Assembly: GCA_958510875.1 (NCBI GenBank)
Contig: OY294069.1
Location: 167,089,111 to 167,153,110, forward strand
Length of the DNA: 64,000 nucleotides
Reading direction: 5' to 3'
Origin: Endomychus coccineus
Taxonomy: Eukaryota > Arthropoda > Insecta > Coleoptera > Endomychidae
The translations under genes were made by a program, and so were the position numbers. Below, piece after piece: positions 23,769 through 35,328 of this stretch; position 1 is the first letter of the stretch; each line of letters opens with the position of its first letter. The notes beneath the pieces were generated by a model. That model searched no databases, had not been told where the DNA came from, and was given only the letters and a program-made list of their open reading frames with translations.

Positions 23769-25703
23769 GTTTATGTCATTTTTCTTTTGAATATGTGAAA
23801 TTTCTGTATTATGAGTGAACTGTGATTATGTTCCATCAGATGATGAGCGCAGTTAGAGTCCTATTTTTTGAGCCTGTCACTTCTTGAATGGCCGTTTGTC
23901 CTATGTACAAGGCATAACAGTCATCTCAATTCGGCCTGCAAATTCCAAATTTTTCTAATTTAAAATCTGAGAAAGGTAAATAAATTACAGCAATACTTGT
24001 ATCCGAGTGATCACAACATCAGCAGCATCAGCTTGCTTCACGATATTAGCAGCCTTGAATCTTTGCGACAACATGAAAATTAATCGACTTTTGTTGATTT
24101 TATTACTAAAACATAGTTGTTGGCTCGTTGGCACTGTAATTGATGACTTAAAAAAATATCAGTTGATGAAAAAATTCAGCACAATGACAATGCTCCTCCG
24201 AAGCTTATTTATTTATATATTTATATTTTTCCATGATCAATATAACGGTCTAATATATTTATAGCGTCTATATTTTTTTCAATGAAGGTTGCCTTTCACG
24301 AAATCTTTGCAAGAACGTATCTTCCGCGAACCTTCACCACAACATTGAAATCTATTGGTAACTTTCACAAACTATTGAGGGCTATAATACTAAGGTGCAT
24401 GCAAAAGTTCAGCCTGCTAAAAAATGTTTCCAACTTTTTTTGTCTATTTTTCCTGGATTAATATACAAGTTCCCCAATCTCGATGTTCACTTCCTGCAAC
24501 TTAAATTATTATTCTTCTCGTAGTTTAATTAATTTGTATGCTGCTCATTGTACGTATGAATAAGTCCTTGAATATGAATTGTTCGATCAACCAAATGTTA
24601 GGTGAATAACTATCATCCGAATAGATATCCTGTTCATTGATATGTCATCACATCAGCCAAAATGTCTTTCCGTAGACTCAGCAGACAGGAAGTATGTACT
24701 ATCGGAAGGACGGAGAAATGATATTGAGCATTAAAAAGTCTCAAGCAATGTCAGTATAAGTTCCCTTATCCATAACAAATCCAATTTCTACTTTCAATTA
24801 TACTATTCTAACGGGAGTCTAAAAGATCTCATGCAATAAAATCACTCTCTTAATCCAGTAATACCATCAGGAATCTAATAAGATTTAAGAATTTATCACC
24901 GGATGAAGGATCCCCACTAAAACGTCTGGCGCTAATTTTCCGAACGGAAATTCTTTGAATTTATGCGTCTACTATAAGCTTGTGAACTTTGTGTAACAGG
25001 AATTGCTGAAAAATTATGAGAGTACCTAATCAGTTAATTAAATTATCGCATACCAAGAATTTTATACAGAACATATTCTTATCTTTTATGATACAGACAA
25101 GGCTACATAATGAAAATAGAGTGTGCTAAGAATCTACTGGGAGCTAATTTATGTAGGGTATCGCAGCACCATAGAATGTTGTGATTGTTTTAAACAGTTT
25201 CGAAATTTATCGATCCAAGGAATGTAGGAAAACATTGTGCGTCACTTGGTACGAACATTACATATTATAACGCTACAGGAATTTGGAGAAATTTTGGCTG
25301 CTCCTATATATTCTGCCTACTTTCAAGTATCTTTCAAATGTTTGCTTCTCAATTTTCTTTGCAATATCTTTCACACGAATATAGCGCTCAAGTTCACATA
25401 GAATAAGTTTATTCCTAATGATATTTTACATTGACTGTAACAATTTTGGAATCTTAGCACATTCAGACAACTACACCAACCTGTTTTCTGCTTTTCTTGC
25501 CTGTGATGAGAGTTCTTTGGTCCATAAATTGAGTATGACGATTCCGAAAACAGAAAACGTTCTAAATTCTATTGAATAAAACAGACCATGTTTCTCTAGA
25601 CCTGTACAATAGTCAGCATATACCAATTTGGATTGAGGAATTAGAAGGTCCCGTCAAATTTTTAATCAGATACTTGGCAGTTGTCTTGTGAAAACGGAAA
25701 AAC
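23769..25703. other. No recognised gene
   Basis: AT-rich sequence. A plus-strand frame at 24007-24264 is hydrophobic but not recognisable. Nothing else stands out. Confidence 0.45.
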
Positions 25704-26456
25704 CTAAGTACGTTTAGGAAAAAGTTCATTGATAATATAGAAGAGACCTTTATTCAGAAATTTGAACAAAGTTTTCTGGAAAAAATATGCATAAGACGTC
25801 CTCCCTCTGGAAGGTAGGCCCAAAACAATGTCGTCATGAATGCCAATGTCACAGATCAACCTAGCAATGTTCCGAGAATCGCCCACAGGAGCTGAACGTC
25901 AATCGCAGTATACTACAATGAATTTCGACTGAAAATTTGCACCTTCGTGCTTACAAAATCCAGTTGATACAAGAACTGAAGCTAGTCGAAAATCTTCAAT
26001 ATCAAGCAAATCACTAGCTGTAAGCCGTACTCCATCCTGATCAATTACACTCACAGGTATATACATCTCTGAAGAATCCGGAGAAATCTAACCAATGGCA
26101 AATGGATGATACTCACCACGGCGAATCCTGATAACATGCTTCGGAGGAAGCAGATATAGAGAAAGGTCAACTTGAGAAGGAAGGATGGTGTTGACGAAGA
26201 AACGAGAAATAACTGGCATCTTTTGCCGAAGCGGAAAAGGCTGGAGAAAGTTGAGGACTAGCTGTTGCAAAGACTCATGTCGATGATAATGATGATTGAG
26301 AAAATTGATAATATTTTCTCTATACTTTGCATTTTGAAACCCACTTTGAACTGTATTCATTTGGACTAAAAATAAACATGATTTCCGGTATTTTATGATT
26401 TCAGACCAACTGCGGTCTTACCCTGTACATTCACTCTTTCCTCGATAGTTATACAT
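25704..26456 (-). pseudogene. Unidentified protein remnant, 251 codons with three in-frame stops
   Basis: From an ATG at 26456 to a TAA at 25704 a single minus-strand frame is interrupted only by stops at 26420-26418, 26090-26088 and 25901-25899, far fewer than this AT-rich DNA should give by chance. The translated pieces look like a real globular protein, with YRENIINFLNHHYHRHESLQ, ILPSQVDLSLYLLPPKHVI, MYIPVSVIDQDGVRLTASDL, SVLVSTGFCKHEGANFQSKF and HDDIVLGLPSRGRTSYAYFF. There is no signal peptide or transmembrane segment, and no motif I can assign. A decayed host gene, a domesticated or viral remnant, or an unfamiliar transposon protein are all possible. Confidence 0.5.
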
Positions 26457-27890
26457 CAACTATAGAAAACGGAGAGTGCTTGTCCCAAAGAATGTTCCAT
26501 TCTAAATAAAGATTCATCGTCAAGAATCGAAATTCTGTATAGGAACAATACTTTACCTGAATTTGACAGTTGTATTACCAATTTCTGATACACCTTTCAC
26601 TTTCGGTATAGGAAACGTATGCTTACTTCAGCGTTATCTGAACATATTCAGTAGACCCTGAATTCCCTGTGGGGTAACACAGCTTCATTCGAGCCCTTAT
26701 CTAATCTTTCCGCTGTTTATGTTCATTGAATGGCAGCATTAAACTCTATACATGTAAATGACTTCGCTTTTATTCCATCAACAACGCACAAATGTTCTAA
26801 TCTAGGTATGTTCATGAAAGCATCCTCTTCCGAAATATAATTACAATATTACCGCTGATTAATATGTAAAAGGGTCAAGTCCGCACTCGAAGTCATTCCC
26901 TGGATATCTGAATTTCGCATTCATCCCAAATAATTACAGTATGAACAATATCGAATCTAATTAATCGGAATCATGGAGATCGAAAATAGAGAACTCGTAG
27001 CCCATAAGAGAAATGTTATTAATTTGACTAGGTCTACGCGAGCTGCAGTGGTTTTATCCCTTTCTAATGGCCTGTTCTCTCTTACGACCATTTAGAAAGA
27101 GGAATCCGTCATTCAACTACTCTTTTCTTGATTTCTATGATCGGTAAATAGGAAAGTAGTTGTACCACAGAACGGATGTGACAAGACAAAAGGACAATGA
27201 TGCACTCTGAAAAAGTATTCGTCTGGTTTCCATGAAAGGGTTGCCGGATATTCCGTTATTTATATGAGAGTGTATATCTAATTTTCCTTATATTTAGGTG
27301 GGGGCATGTGTGAACTCTCACTCCCCCTGTGTACGCACTTGGATAAGCCAATCAGAATTGCGGATCCTTTTTGATATTTAAATACGTCAGTTTATTGTTC
27401 TAATGTAAGGGTGGTGACTAATTGCTCAACATCCTGGAGACCTACTTCTAGGGATATTCAATTTCAATGAACGAAGGAAAATTTTAGATGTAAGAGTGAA
27501 ACTCAACGTATTTCGGATGTGGACAGAGCTTCAAAGACGTTAAATACGTTTGGCTACAAAATCTTATTCCATATTTTTCCGTGAATCAAGATATACTTGA
27601 TAATTATAGGTTAATTCTTTCTGCATATATTAATAACTTCTTCCTACCCAATATTGGCCGATATATTCATCAGGGGATACGTCCGAAACGGTTTCTTCGG
27701 GAAGGCAAGATAGGTAGTGCCTCACAATGCATAACAAGGAATAGAAAAATATGTTCAAAAGTGGGAGCCATTACTTTGTGATAATTTATCATATTGATAT
27801 AATGAAATAAAAACATTTTCACTTTGGTTTTTATCACATATATTATAGAAACAAATCGTGACTACAGTTTTGTCACTAGTGTTTTTTTTC
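26457..27890. other. No recognised gene; one short ORF
   Basis: A plus-strand frame at 27581-27781 (66 codons) ends just before a run containing AATAAA near 27806, so a small terminal exon is conceivable, but its translation matches nothing I know. Confidence 0.35.
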
Positions 27891-28494
27891 AATTCAATTT
27901 AATTTTACCACTAGATTATCTGTAGGACTATTAACATAGGACATTACGGGGTGGATAGGAGCATTTTGTTCGTGATTTTTAGAAGAGGTGGATTATAGTT
28001 AATTACTCTAGTCTTTTCAAATGTACTATTAAATAAAACTATGCTACTTTCGGCAAATTGTTTAATTTTTAATTAGAATCAGTTTGTAGTATCTTCCTTG
28101 AGATTTGAGTCGATTCTGATGAAACAAATGTATTCATTCCATAGTCATAATCTATTTTGTCTAGGATCATAGTAGCATTAGATTTATCGGCTTTCGTAAG
28201 CACCAAAGTGTTGGTTTTCATTTTATGTTTGTTAGATTTTACAGAGGACCAATCATTGTTTTTCGAATCAGTGTTTTCATGAGGATGAAGGTATTTATTG
28301 ATATATGTTTTAGTATCATTTGAATTAGGTGCATTCTTTAAAACAACTTCTATTTCCACAATTGCGGTTTCTAAACTTGAGTTATTTTTAATGTGCGGTG
28401 AATATTTAAGTCCTTTGTTCACATTAGCATCGTTTGGAAATGGCAAGATCCGAATTTCGAAGTTATATGGGTGAAAGGTCTTTTTGAATCCCAT
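27891..28494 (-). pseudogene. Penelope-like element: N-terminal and early RT region
   Basis: A 141-codon frame from 28494 to 28069 contains IKNNSSLETAIVEIEVVLKN, YINKYL, then LVLTKADKSNATMILDKIDY, the conserved KADKGN...ILDKxDY segment found before the RT core of Penelope elements. Past the stop and a frame change, 27990-27895 reads HEQNAPIHPVMSYVNSPTDN, equivalent to the family's KIHKPxxPIRPIVSxxNSPTYN. The rest of the RT and the nuclease are absent. Compared with the copy at 13.5-14.6 kb, this one keeps the upstream half. Confidence 0.78.
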
Positions 28495-29339
28495 CGAGGA
28501 TTGTATTACATTTTAAATAGTGATCAAACGAATTTTTTTATTATTCGAAATACAGAATGGTGGATACGCCGTGAAGGGATTATTGAATAAATAACTAATT
28601 CTTCTAGTTATAAATTCGCCAGGTATTGGTTCCCATGAGTGACAATAATATATCTGTACAAGTACTACCAAATTAAATTAATACTTGGAGTGCTGCCTCA
28701 TTTAATAGTATATTTTCTTTGTCCACTGACAGCTTAGGATCTTATGTGTTGGTTCAGTTCCATTCCGATTAAATAGCATACGCGATACCACTCCTGGTTT
28801 CAAATCCATTGTAAAGCTGACAGTAACATACACTGTGAATCCTGTAGCATCAACTGCCCTGTTGCAATGGAACTAGTACGCCTAACCAAAATGTAAATGA
28901 TAAGGAAGATCGTTTCATGTGTTTATCGAACAGCTTCAAAATAAAGGTATGTATATCTCTCATCCAACATCCCACTGGAGGAGGCAGCACGAAAGGAAGA
29001 ATGTTTTGGAAACCGCTTGTGAGAGAATTATCCTGATAGTGTATAAGCGAGAAACAAAGCAAATGGTAGCAAATCATCTATTGCAACTGATTTAAATTGG
29101 AAGTCATAGATTTGAGCAGGCTAACTAGGGTTCACAGATTAGACCTACGAATAGATGTAGTAGAGAAATTCAGGAGCGTATTAATATAGCCAACAAACGC
29201 TCACGTGACCTATATTGACATCACCACTGATGGTTCCTTCAAAGAAGAATGAAGTTGACCTAATTCAAAACCCTTGAAAACTCGGTGCTAGTATATTTTC
29301 TACGAACCTGGAGGGTGAGCCAAAATGACGAATCTCTGG
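28495..29339. other. No recognised gene
   Basis: Short frames only, including a 75-codon minus-strand one at 29077-28850 without recognisable content. Confidence 0.4.
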
Positions 29340-30115
29340 AGTCAGTGAAGCAGAAGGTGTACTTTTATATACCAGCATGAATAGCTGAACATATTGAAAT
29401 TACATGAATGGGATGGATGAGACTCACAGTACAACAGAAGAAAAACGAAGCCGAAGTCGCCTATATATATGAGGTGAAGGTGTCGAGAGACATTTGGAGG
29501 AGATAGAAGTACGTCGATGGCGAAGGGTTCCTGATAATAGTGCGGAATGGAGAATAATATCACAGTGGGTCACGTTACATAGAGGTTTGCCTAATCTACT
29601 ATGATTTTTTGTTGAATTTTGACCACATGATGAACTCTTGGAGAACAGATGGGATTTCAAGAGATGTCTGTTACAGAGAAATTCGACAGGTCTCGAGTGT
29701 AACAAAGCAGCTTGGCAAGCTTGAACTCTCTTCTGAATATAATCTTCAGCATATCTTTGGAAGCTGAACTCCAAGCATTTACTCCAGAACATGTTGAATT
29801 TATACTTTGTAAATTAAGAGTAGCTGCTAGTGTGTGTAGTATCTCTTGGCACGGAAAAAACATCAAGTTACTGTGGATTAGTTCTCACAATAAACCTCTG
29901 ATGACCGTCCCATGGAAGGTAGCTGTTGGTGGTGATCCCTGGTGACAGAAATCATATTGTCTATAGTTCACGATTTCGGAGCTCTCTAGACTGATATCAC
30001 AGAGAGTAGTGCAATGGATCTATAATTATTAGGGAGTGTCTTCTCTCCTCCTTTCGGAACTCTAGGTGTCCTCCCAGCTGAAAGGAAGTACACCAAATGT
30101 GTATGGAACGTTAAA
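29340..30115 (-). pseudogene. LINE A copy with the RT core deleted
   Basis: At 30110-29960 the minus strand reads VPKGGEKTLPNNYRSIALLS followed by VIS, the finger-region block of LINE A (compare NNYRPIALSSV at 16.7 kb). By 29866 it has jumped to NAWSSASKDMLKII, RDLSNFSVTDIS and a degraded downstream region. This is the post-RT part seen intact at 63.5-64 kb as VWSSAPKHTLKLL and related blocks. The whole catalytic palm, about 600 bp in better copies, is missing, so this copy either suffered an internal deletion or joins two separate fragments. Confidence 0.65.
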
Positions 30116-30189
30116 CAAATTGCATAGAGATGGATTCAATTCTTGGAGATCAGGTTCCATAACATTTTAATTTTAATATGAAATTTTGA

Positions 30190-30705
30190 ATGATGATTAC
30201 AGTCAACTATTACTTGCCGAAAGAATCTTCAGTGAATGTACAATTCACTCTTGACAATAAAGCTTTGCCAATAGTTGATAAGGCTATTCTTCAACTGTCA
30301 TCCATATTTCAAAGATTATGTACCCAAATTTATCAAAAAAAAATTGTTTTATGTCTTCCTGTCTGAAAAATTCAACTTTACGTCATAAATTTATGGACGG
30401 AAAGTGGAACATAACATCACTAGGCCGGAAGGTTCTAATAAGCATCATCTTCATCAAGGATAATATTAATACACTATTTTCTGTTGTTCCTTGCTATAGA
30501 TTTGTCTGGAATCAATTTTTCCAGCATTGGTGCTTCTAGATTCAATTTCTTCCCTGTTTACGGCACTCAAAAAAGATGCAGTGTCAATTTTATTGACTAT
30601 ACTTATTGTATAGCTGTTAATATCAACAATCATCCAGAAGGCCACTTAATGAAACTGCCATTTTCTACACCATGGATCGAAATTTATTATTCCTCATTTC
30701 AGTAA
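30190..30705 (+). other. Open plus-strand frames with a plausible splice acceptor
   Basis: A frame from about 30190 to 30360 (VNYYLPKESSVNVQFTLDNK...) and one at 30484-30705 (73 codons; IGASRFNFFPVYGTQKRCSV, NNHPEGHLMKLPFSTPW) both look protein-like. The second begins near a pyrimidine tract ending CTATAG at about 30500, a fair 3' splice site, and ends at TAA. Together they could be two exons of a host gene or a degraded retrocopy. I cannot name the family. Confidence 0.3.
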
Positions 30706-31742
30706 GATAGCATGAAATGAAACATTCAACGAGACATGGCCGCAAAATACCATTTTCCGTACTTTTAACGTAAATTAACATATCATTTCGTAACTTATGG
30801 AGAATCATTGATGTAATAAATTTAACTTTCAGGAAAAATATATTAAGTCGAAGTTTAGTTATGTGACATTAGTTGTGAATGCATTGTTCATGGTTTTTGT
30901 CTTGCCTTGAACTTCAAACGAAAAATCCAAAAATCTGTTCCATGTGTAATTTCAAACGCCGATAGCATATAACTCTCTATTTGGAAAGGCCGGGATGGCT
31001 CAACACATCCAAACTAGGGCAGATGTATCTAATGTGCTTTGTCAATATACTTTTATTCAACAGAGCTGCGTTTAAACCCAGTTATTCATGCAGAAAACTG
31101 AAATATAGAAAGGATTGTCATGATCGACCAATTAGGCGCTTACAAACGTTATTAATTGCAACATTGAAGACTCCGTTTTTTTTTTCATAAAACGTTATGA
31201 AAAGCTTCAGCCCACTGCATTATTTCTTAAAATCGAATAAATATTTCGAGTCTCGTAATAATTAAATATTTATAACTTCATTCCCATTTTCTATTAACTA
31301 ACCAAGTTTTATTATTGTACCAACTTCCTATTCATATATTTGTTTAGTGTCATTTATATGTTCTATTTGTTAAGACTCACTTTTGTTTTGTTTGAAACTC
31401 TGTTAAGTTGAGCTTTCACTTGACCATCGCGAAGTATGAATAACGGCCTTCCATACCTCACTTTAGTTTACTACATTATTCTTTCAATGTATTTGTTAAG
31501 AATTATTTGAAATGAGAGATGCAGTTTCGTCTATACGCCTCACAATTATTATTCGGTTATCAGTTTGAATTCACTTCTAAAGAATGAAGAAGATCACACA
31601 GACGATTATTATCTTCCCAGATTCTTCCTCAGCACTTGAAGCAATTACATATTCTGGGTACCTTCTTTTGGAACTGTGAAAATTAAGAATATGGAGAGAT
31701 AGATGAATTCTGATCCAAAAATGGGAAGTTTGAAAATAATCA
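30706..31742. other. No recognised gene
   Basis: AT-rich sequence with only short chance frames. Confidence 0.45.
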
Positions 31743-32366
31743 GGTTCCGAATGAATTCCGCGTCACAATAGCACAACTTGATGCCGTCGTTTCGACAACC
31801 ATTACATGTGGCATCTTCAGGGTAGGCTTGAGGTTTAAACTGAAACTGATTCTTCTGGTTTATGTGGCTGTATTTATTATAGGAAAGAACTTCACGCTAC
31901 ACAGTTCACTGCCTTCATTCAGGTGACCCTGCAGTTGTGTGATCATGTGCGAAGTGGAATTTACGAGAATGGGTTTCCAAATGTTGGAAGGTAATAACCT
32001 GAATCACGATCTAGATTATTTGGATGTTTTAGGATTTCTATCGCTGCAAGAATTATTCGCTGATTAAAGTTTGGGGCTCGGGCATTATATTGTTTTCGGA
32101 AACGATTTTATGATTGGTCTGAAACTTATTTTCCGCATGTGCAGATCCAGTGGTGTCACGAAACCTTATACAACACTCATATTCTTTCACACGAGAAGCT
32201 ACTATACGACCTGTTTCACCAATGTAGACTTCACCGTTAGGTACATATTCTAAATGGAGAGGAGGAAGGGAATCTTTGATGGGTTTATGAGACTGAGATA
32301 GTTTCGGAAGTGTGGAAAACGTCGACATCAAGTAGTGCTATTGTGACGTGGAATTCATCCGGAAGC
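31743..32366 (-). mobile_element. Penelope-type GIY-YIG segment flanked by 50-bp inverted repeats
   Basis: The minus-strand frame 32331-32053 encodes NGEVYIGETGRIVASRVKEY, a GIY-YIG nuclease start (VYIGET with the catalytic Arg region), and an NKFQTNHKI block matching the nuclease C-terminal half. About 50 bp at 31743-31793 is repeated in reverse complement at 32316-32366 at about 85% identity, with GAATTCC, GTCACAATAGCAC and ACTTGATG in common. Penelope elements often carry terminal repeats in complex direct or inverted arrangements, so this may be a 5'-truncated copy with an inverted partial terminal repeat. Alternatively it is a small foldback unit that captured the nuclease end. Confidence 0.65.
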
Positions 32367-32369
32367 CAA

Positions 32370-32845
32370 GAATGTTCAAGATTAGTTATCCGCGGAAGTC
32401 TAATATTCAAGACCGTTTGAAAATAACTACAAACTGAAATACGACGTAATATTTCTAAAGGAATACAGTATTCTCATAATAGTCATTATTAAAAGACATA
32501 ACCAAAAAGGTAGAGTTTCACCCTCCACGTAATGGGGAACTATGCTCTCATTTCCTGTAACATGCTATCAGTATCTTATTATAACATGGATACATTGTGT
32601 GTATACACTAATATATGCACTGCCGTATGTTATACCAATATTGACTTCAGTACAAATGGATTGAATCTGGGACATTAGAAATGTAGTTCACACTGTTTGA
32701 ATATATGATTATTTGCAGTTCTGAAAAGTGAATCAATAATTTCATGATAGCATATAGTTCATATGAGCTTTGTAATATACAGGTGTTTTCCGTTCATAAC
32801 TTCGATAAATGATAGAACTTTTGGAAATAATAAGGGTCTTCCATA
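32370..32845. other. No recognised gene upstream of the hAT insertion
   Basis: No RT motif is found here although the GIY-YIG continuation lies just right of the hAT element. DRTFGNNKGLPYKF just before the insertion may be the degraded Penelope connector, but this is weak. Confidence 0.35.
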
Positions 32846-34513
32846 TAAATTTGCAGTAGCGGCTCGTGAACTTTTTAAGAGAGGAGGCTGGACATAAAAC
32901 GTTCTTGTAAAAATATACTCTATTCACAGCCTTTTAACCTTTGCACAGCGACCGTACCAGCTACTTCAGTGACAAAATTAATTGTTGCCAAGCAAGAACC
33001 AACGTGGAGGTGTAGAGTTTCTCTTGGCAAAAAATTTTTTTGTTCGTTTTGTTTCTCTTTGGATTTTTGATATTTTTAATTTTTTTTTGAAATTTTCCAT
33101 ATTTTGTTTTTTTTTATTATTTTTATCAACTTTTTTCATATATTAACGGAATTCTACGGTCTTTAGTTTGCGAAAAATGATCAATAATATTATCATAAAA
33201 TGTATCATTTTGTTTTAAGTGTTTTGCTAAATCTTTTTCAATGGATATCAAACTAACATTGTATAAACGATTTTGGCCCATTATATTTCGCATGTAAGTT
33301 TTAATTCGTTTGAGATTAGAAAATGATCTCTCCACCGATGCCGACGTGACAGTAATGGTGACTGTCAAACAAAGTAGTTTATAAAACTGAGGTAAAACTT
33401 GTTGCAAATCATTGTCTATCATATATTTTATCATATCGGCGTGAATGTCGTACTGGCCTAAAATATCTTTATCCGAGTAGGTATATAACCCATAATTCAT
33501 TGTGCAGTGCTATTTTATCAAAAAATTTATATTTTAGAACTAAGTTATCTAAAAGTATATTGGGAAACTCTTTTGAAAAAGATTCGAAAAATCTTCTATT
33601 CGTCAAGTCGAAAAACTTCAATTCATGTAAATCGGAAAATCGAATCTCAATTTGACCTTTAATAGTATCTAAAATTTCATAAAAAAAGATGTTTATAATG
33701 TAGTTTTTTGTCTACCAAATTATATGTTTTCCTCCTTTAACAATATTCTGTTTACCGGTTAATTTAAACTTAATACTCGATGTAATATGTTCCTGCGATT
33801 TTTCATGTCTATCTATACCACGAGCTAAATTTTTCAAATCATCATAACCCGAGTGCCCCCAACATGAAGTTGTATCAGATGTAAATAGCAAGCAATATAA
33901 TTTATTGTGTATTTCGATTTTGAAACATACCTGTCATCGTCACCACTAATCCTTTCAAATCCGGTAAAGGCCGTTTATTTTTAACAAAACACTTTTCTAT
34001 CATATGTTAATCCACTAAATGGATTTTCTAAGAACCCAGCAACTAAGTCACTCATCATTTTAACGTTCACCGATTAGATAAATTATAACTTAACTACTTA
34101 ACCTTACTTCCCCTCGCGGTACAAAACCAAGAACTAACGGAACACGTGTCGCATTCTCCTAGCGGAAGGGCGGTAGCAAGTAATCGTATTTCATTCGATC
34201 TACGATTCCGTACGAGAAGCTAGCCTCCATAGGGTGTTGCCATATTCGCTCTTTTACCCTATCTGGCAATTGAACTGCTTGGAAAACGGCAACTGTGTTG
34301 ACCACACGTATTTAGCGTTTGAGATATATAGAGAATCTAGCCTCTGGCCACTGTTGCCAGATTAAAAATAACTACTGAGAACGGGGAATTAATTGTAAAA
34401 TTTAAAGAATTATCAGAGAAACAGGAAATAAAATGGAGAATGATCATTAAGATAAATTGGTGAGGAGGCTGAGCCTCCTGAGTCTCCTTCGAGGAGCCGC
34501 CACTGTAAATTTG
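32846..34513. mobile_element. hAT element, 1652 bp, with 8-bp target duplication
   Basis: TAAATTTG at 32846-32853 and again at 34506-34513 is a perfect 8-bp target duplication, the hallmark length for hAT. The element spans 32854-34505. The left end is CAGTAGCGGCTCGTGAA and the right end reversed is CAGTGGCGGCTCCTCGAA, a 12-bp terminal repeat with one mismatch. The interior is a decayed transposase. The insertion falls just upstream of a Penelope GIY-YIG domain. The same terminus occurs alone at 60077. Confidence 0.93.
33126..33960 (-). pseudogene. hAT transposase, zf-TTF plus dimerisation domain
   Basis: From 33930 leftwards the minus strand reads NKLYCLLFTSDTTSCWGHSG, DDLKNLARGIDRHEKSQEHI and TSSIKF. 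This is the TTF-type zinc finger (CxxC with HxxSxxH) of the hAT branch that gave rise to ZMYM1-like proteins. After a stop near 33735 the frame resumes with FFYEILDTIKGQIEIRFSDL and HELKFF. It then shifts into a 124-codon frame with LPQFYKLLCLTVTITVTSAS followed by VERSFS, the C-terminal dimerisation motif. The central catalytic domain, several hundred residues in full-length members, is missing, so this is a non-autonomous deletion derivative with extra lesions. Confidence 0.88.
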
Positions 34514-34945
34514 TTCTCTAAATCACTTCGTTTCCGTGAAGAATGGTGTTGAAAATACCAAATTAGGACATATCTTATTCAATAACAAGAACAAAACAAA
34601 GACAATTGATAAATCTGTAGTATATATAAGCTATCTTGTCAGGAATGCAATAACTTTTGTATAGGCAAAACAAGACGCTCATTTTATATTTGGTTTGATG
34701 AACATAATAGATGCTTTTGACTTTCAAAAACAACTTCAATATTTGCAGATCCTTTTTTTGTTAATAATGATTCCTTCTCTGAAATAGAAAGCTTACATAT
34801 TTTACATACTGTTGATAGATCCTCGAAGCCAAACTTGCTGGAATCTTTTGAGGTTCACAAACATATAAACAAAACTCCATTCCCTAATGACCAAACAGAC
34901 CTAATTTACTCATCATTATTTGAAGCTATTCGATGTATTTATTCA
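34514..34945 (+). pseudogene. Penelope GIY-YIG endonuclease, split from its RT by the hAT
   Basis: Immediately after the hAT target duplication the plus strand reads TKLGHILFNNKNKTKTIDKS followed by VVYKLSCQECNNFCIGKTRR and SFYIRFDEHNRCF. After a frame change it gives SIFADPFFVNNDSF, LHILHTVDRSSKPNLLESFE and VHKHINKTPFPNDQTDLIYS. This is a near-complete Penelope GIY-YIG domain with the CxxC preceding YIG (here CIG), the RF..H block and the C-terminal N-D-Q element. No RT is recognisable upstream, so the fragment was short or older than the hAT insertion. Confidence 0.85.
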
Positions 34946-35328
34946 AATAACTATTGTCCTGATCAGCTTCTATACTACCAAGCAAATCATTATCATTTGA
35001 ATGTAATAACCCACCATGTAATCCTATAGTAATAATCCTCTAAGTCCATAAATGACCGACCACAGTAATCCTTTGTTACCAATAAGTATTTATAGCTGAA
35101 GTTATGTATTTTAATTGTATTTGAATACCGTTCAGCGTGTAACGCTGAAACTCGAGTAACATCAACATAGTAGTTAATTTTACAATACGCATGAAAAGAT
35201 TATGTTTAAATTTTCAGTTCAATGTTTCCTAGAAAAGAACCTTCAATTTCAAAATGTTTGTGAACTTTCAGTAATGGTTTCCTCATCGTAATTAAGAAAG
35301 AGTTTGATGATACAATCCTATCTTGATA
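34946..35328. other. No recognised gene
   Basis: Short spacer between the Penelope tail and the mariner-like element; nothing recognised. Confidence 0.4.
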
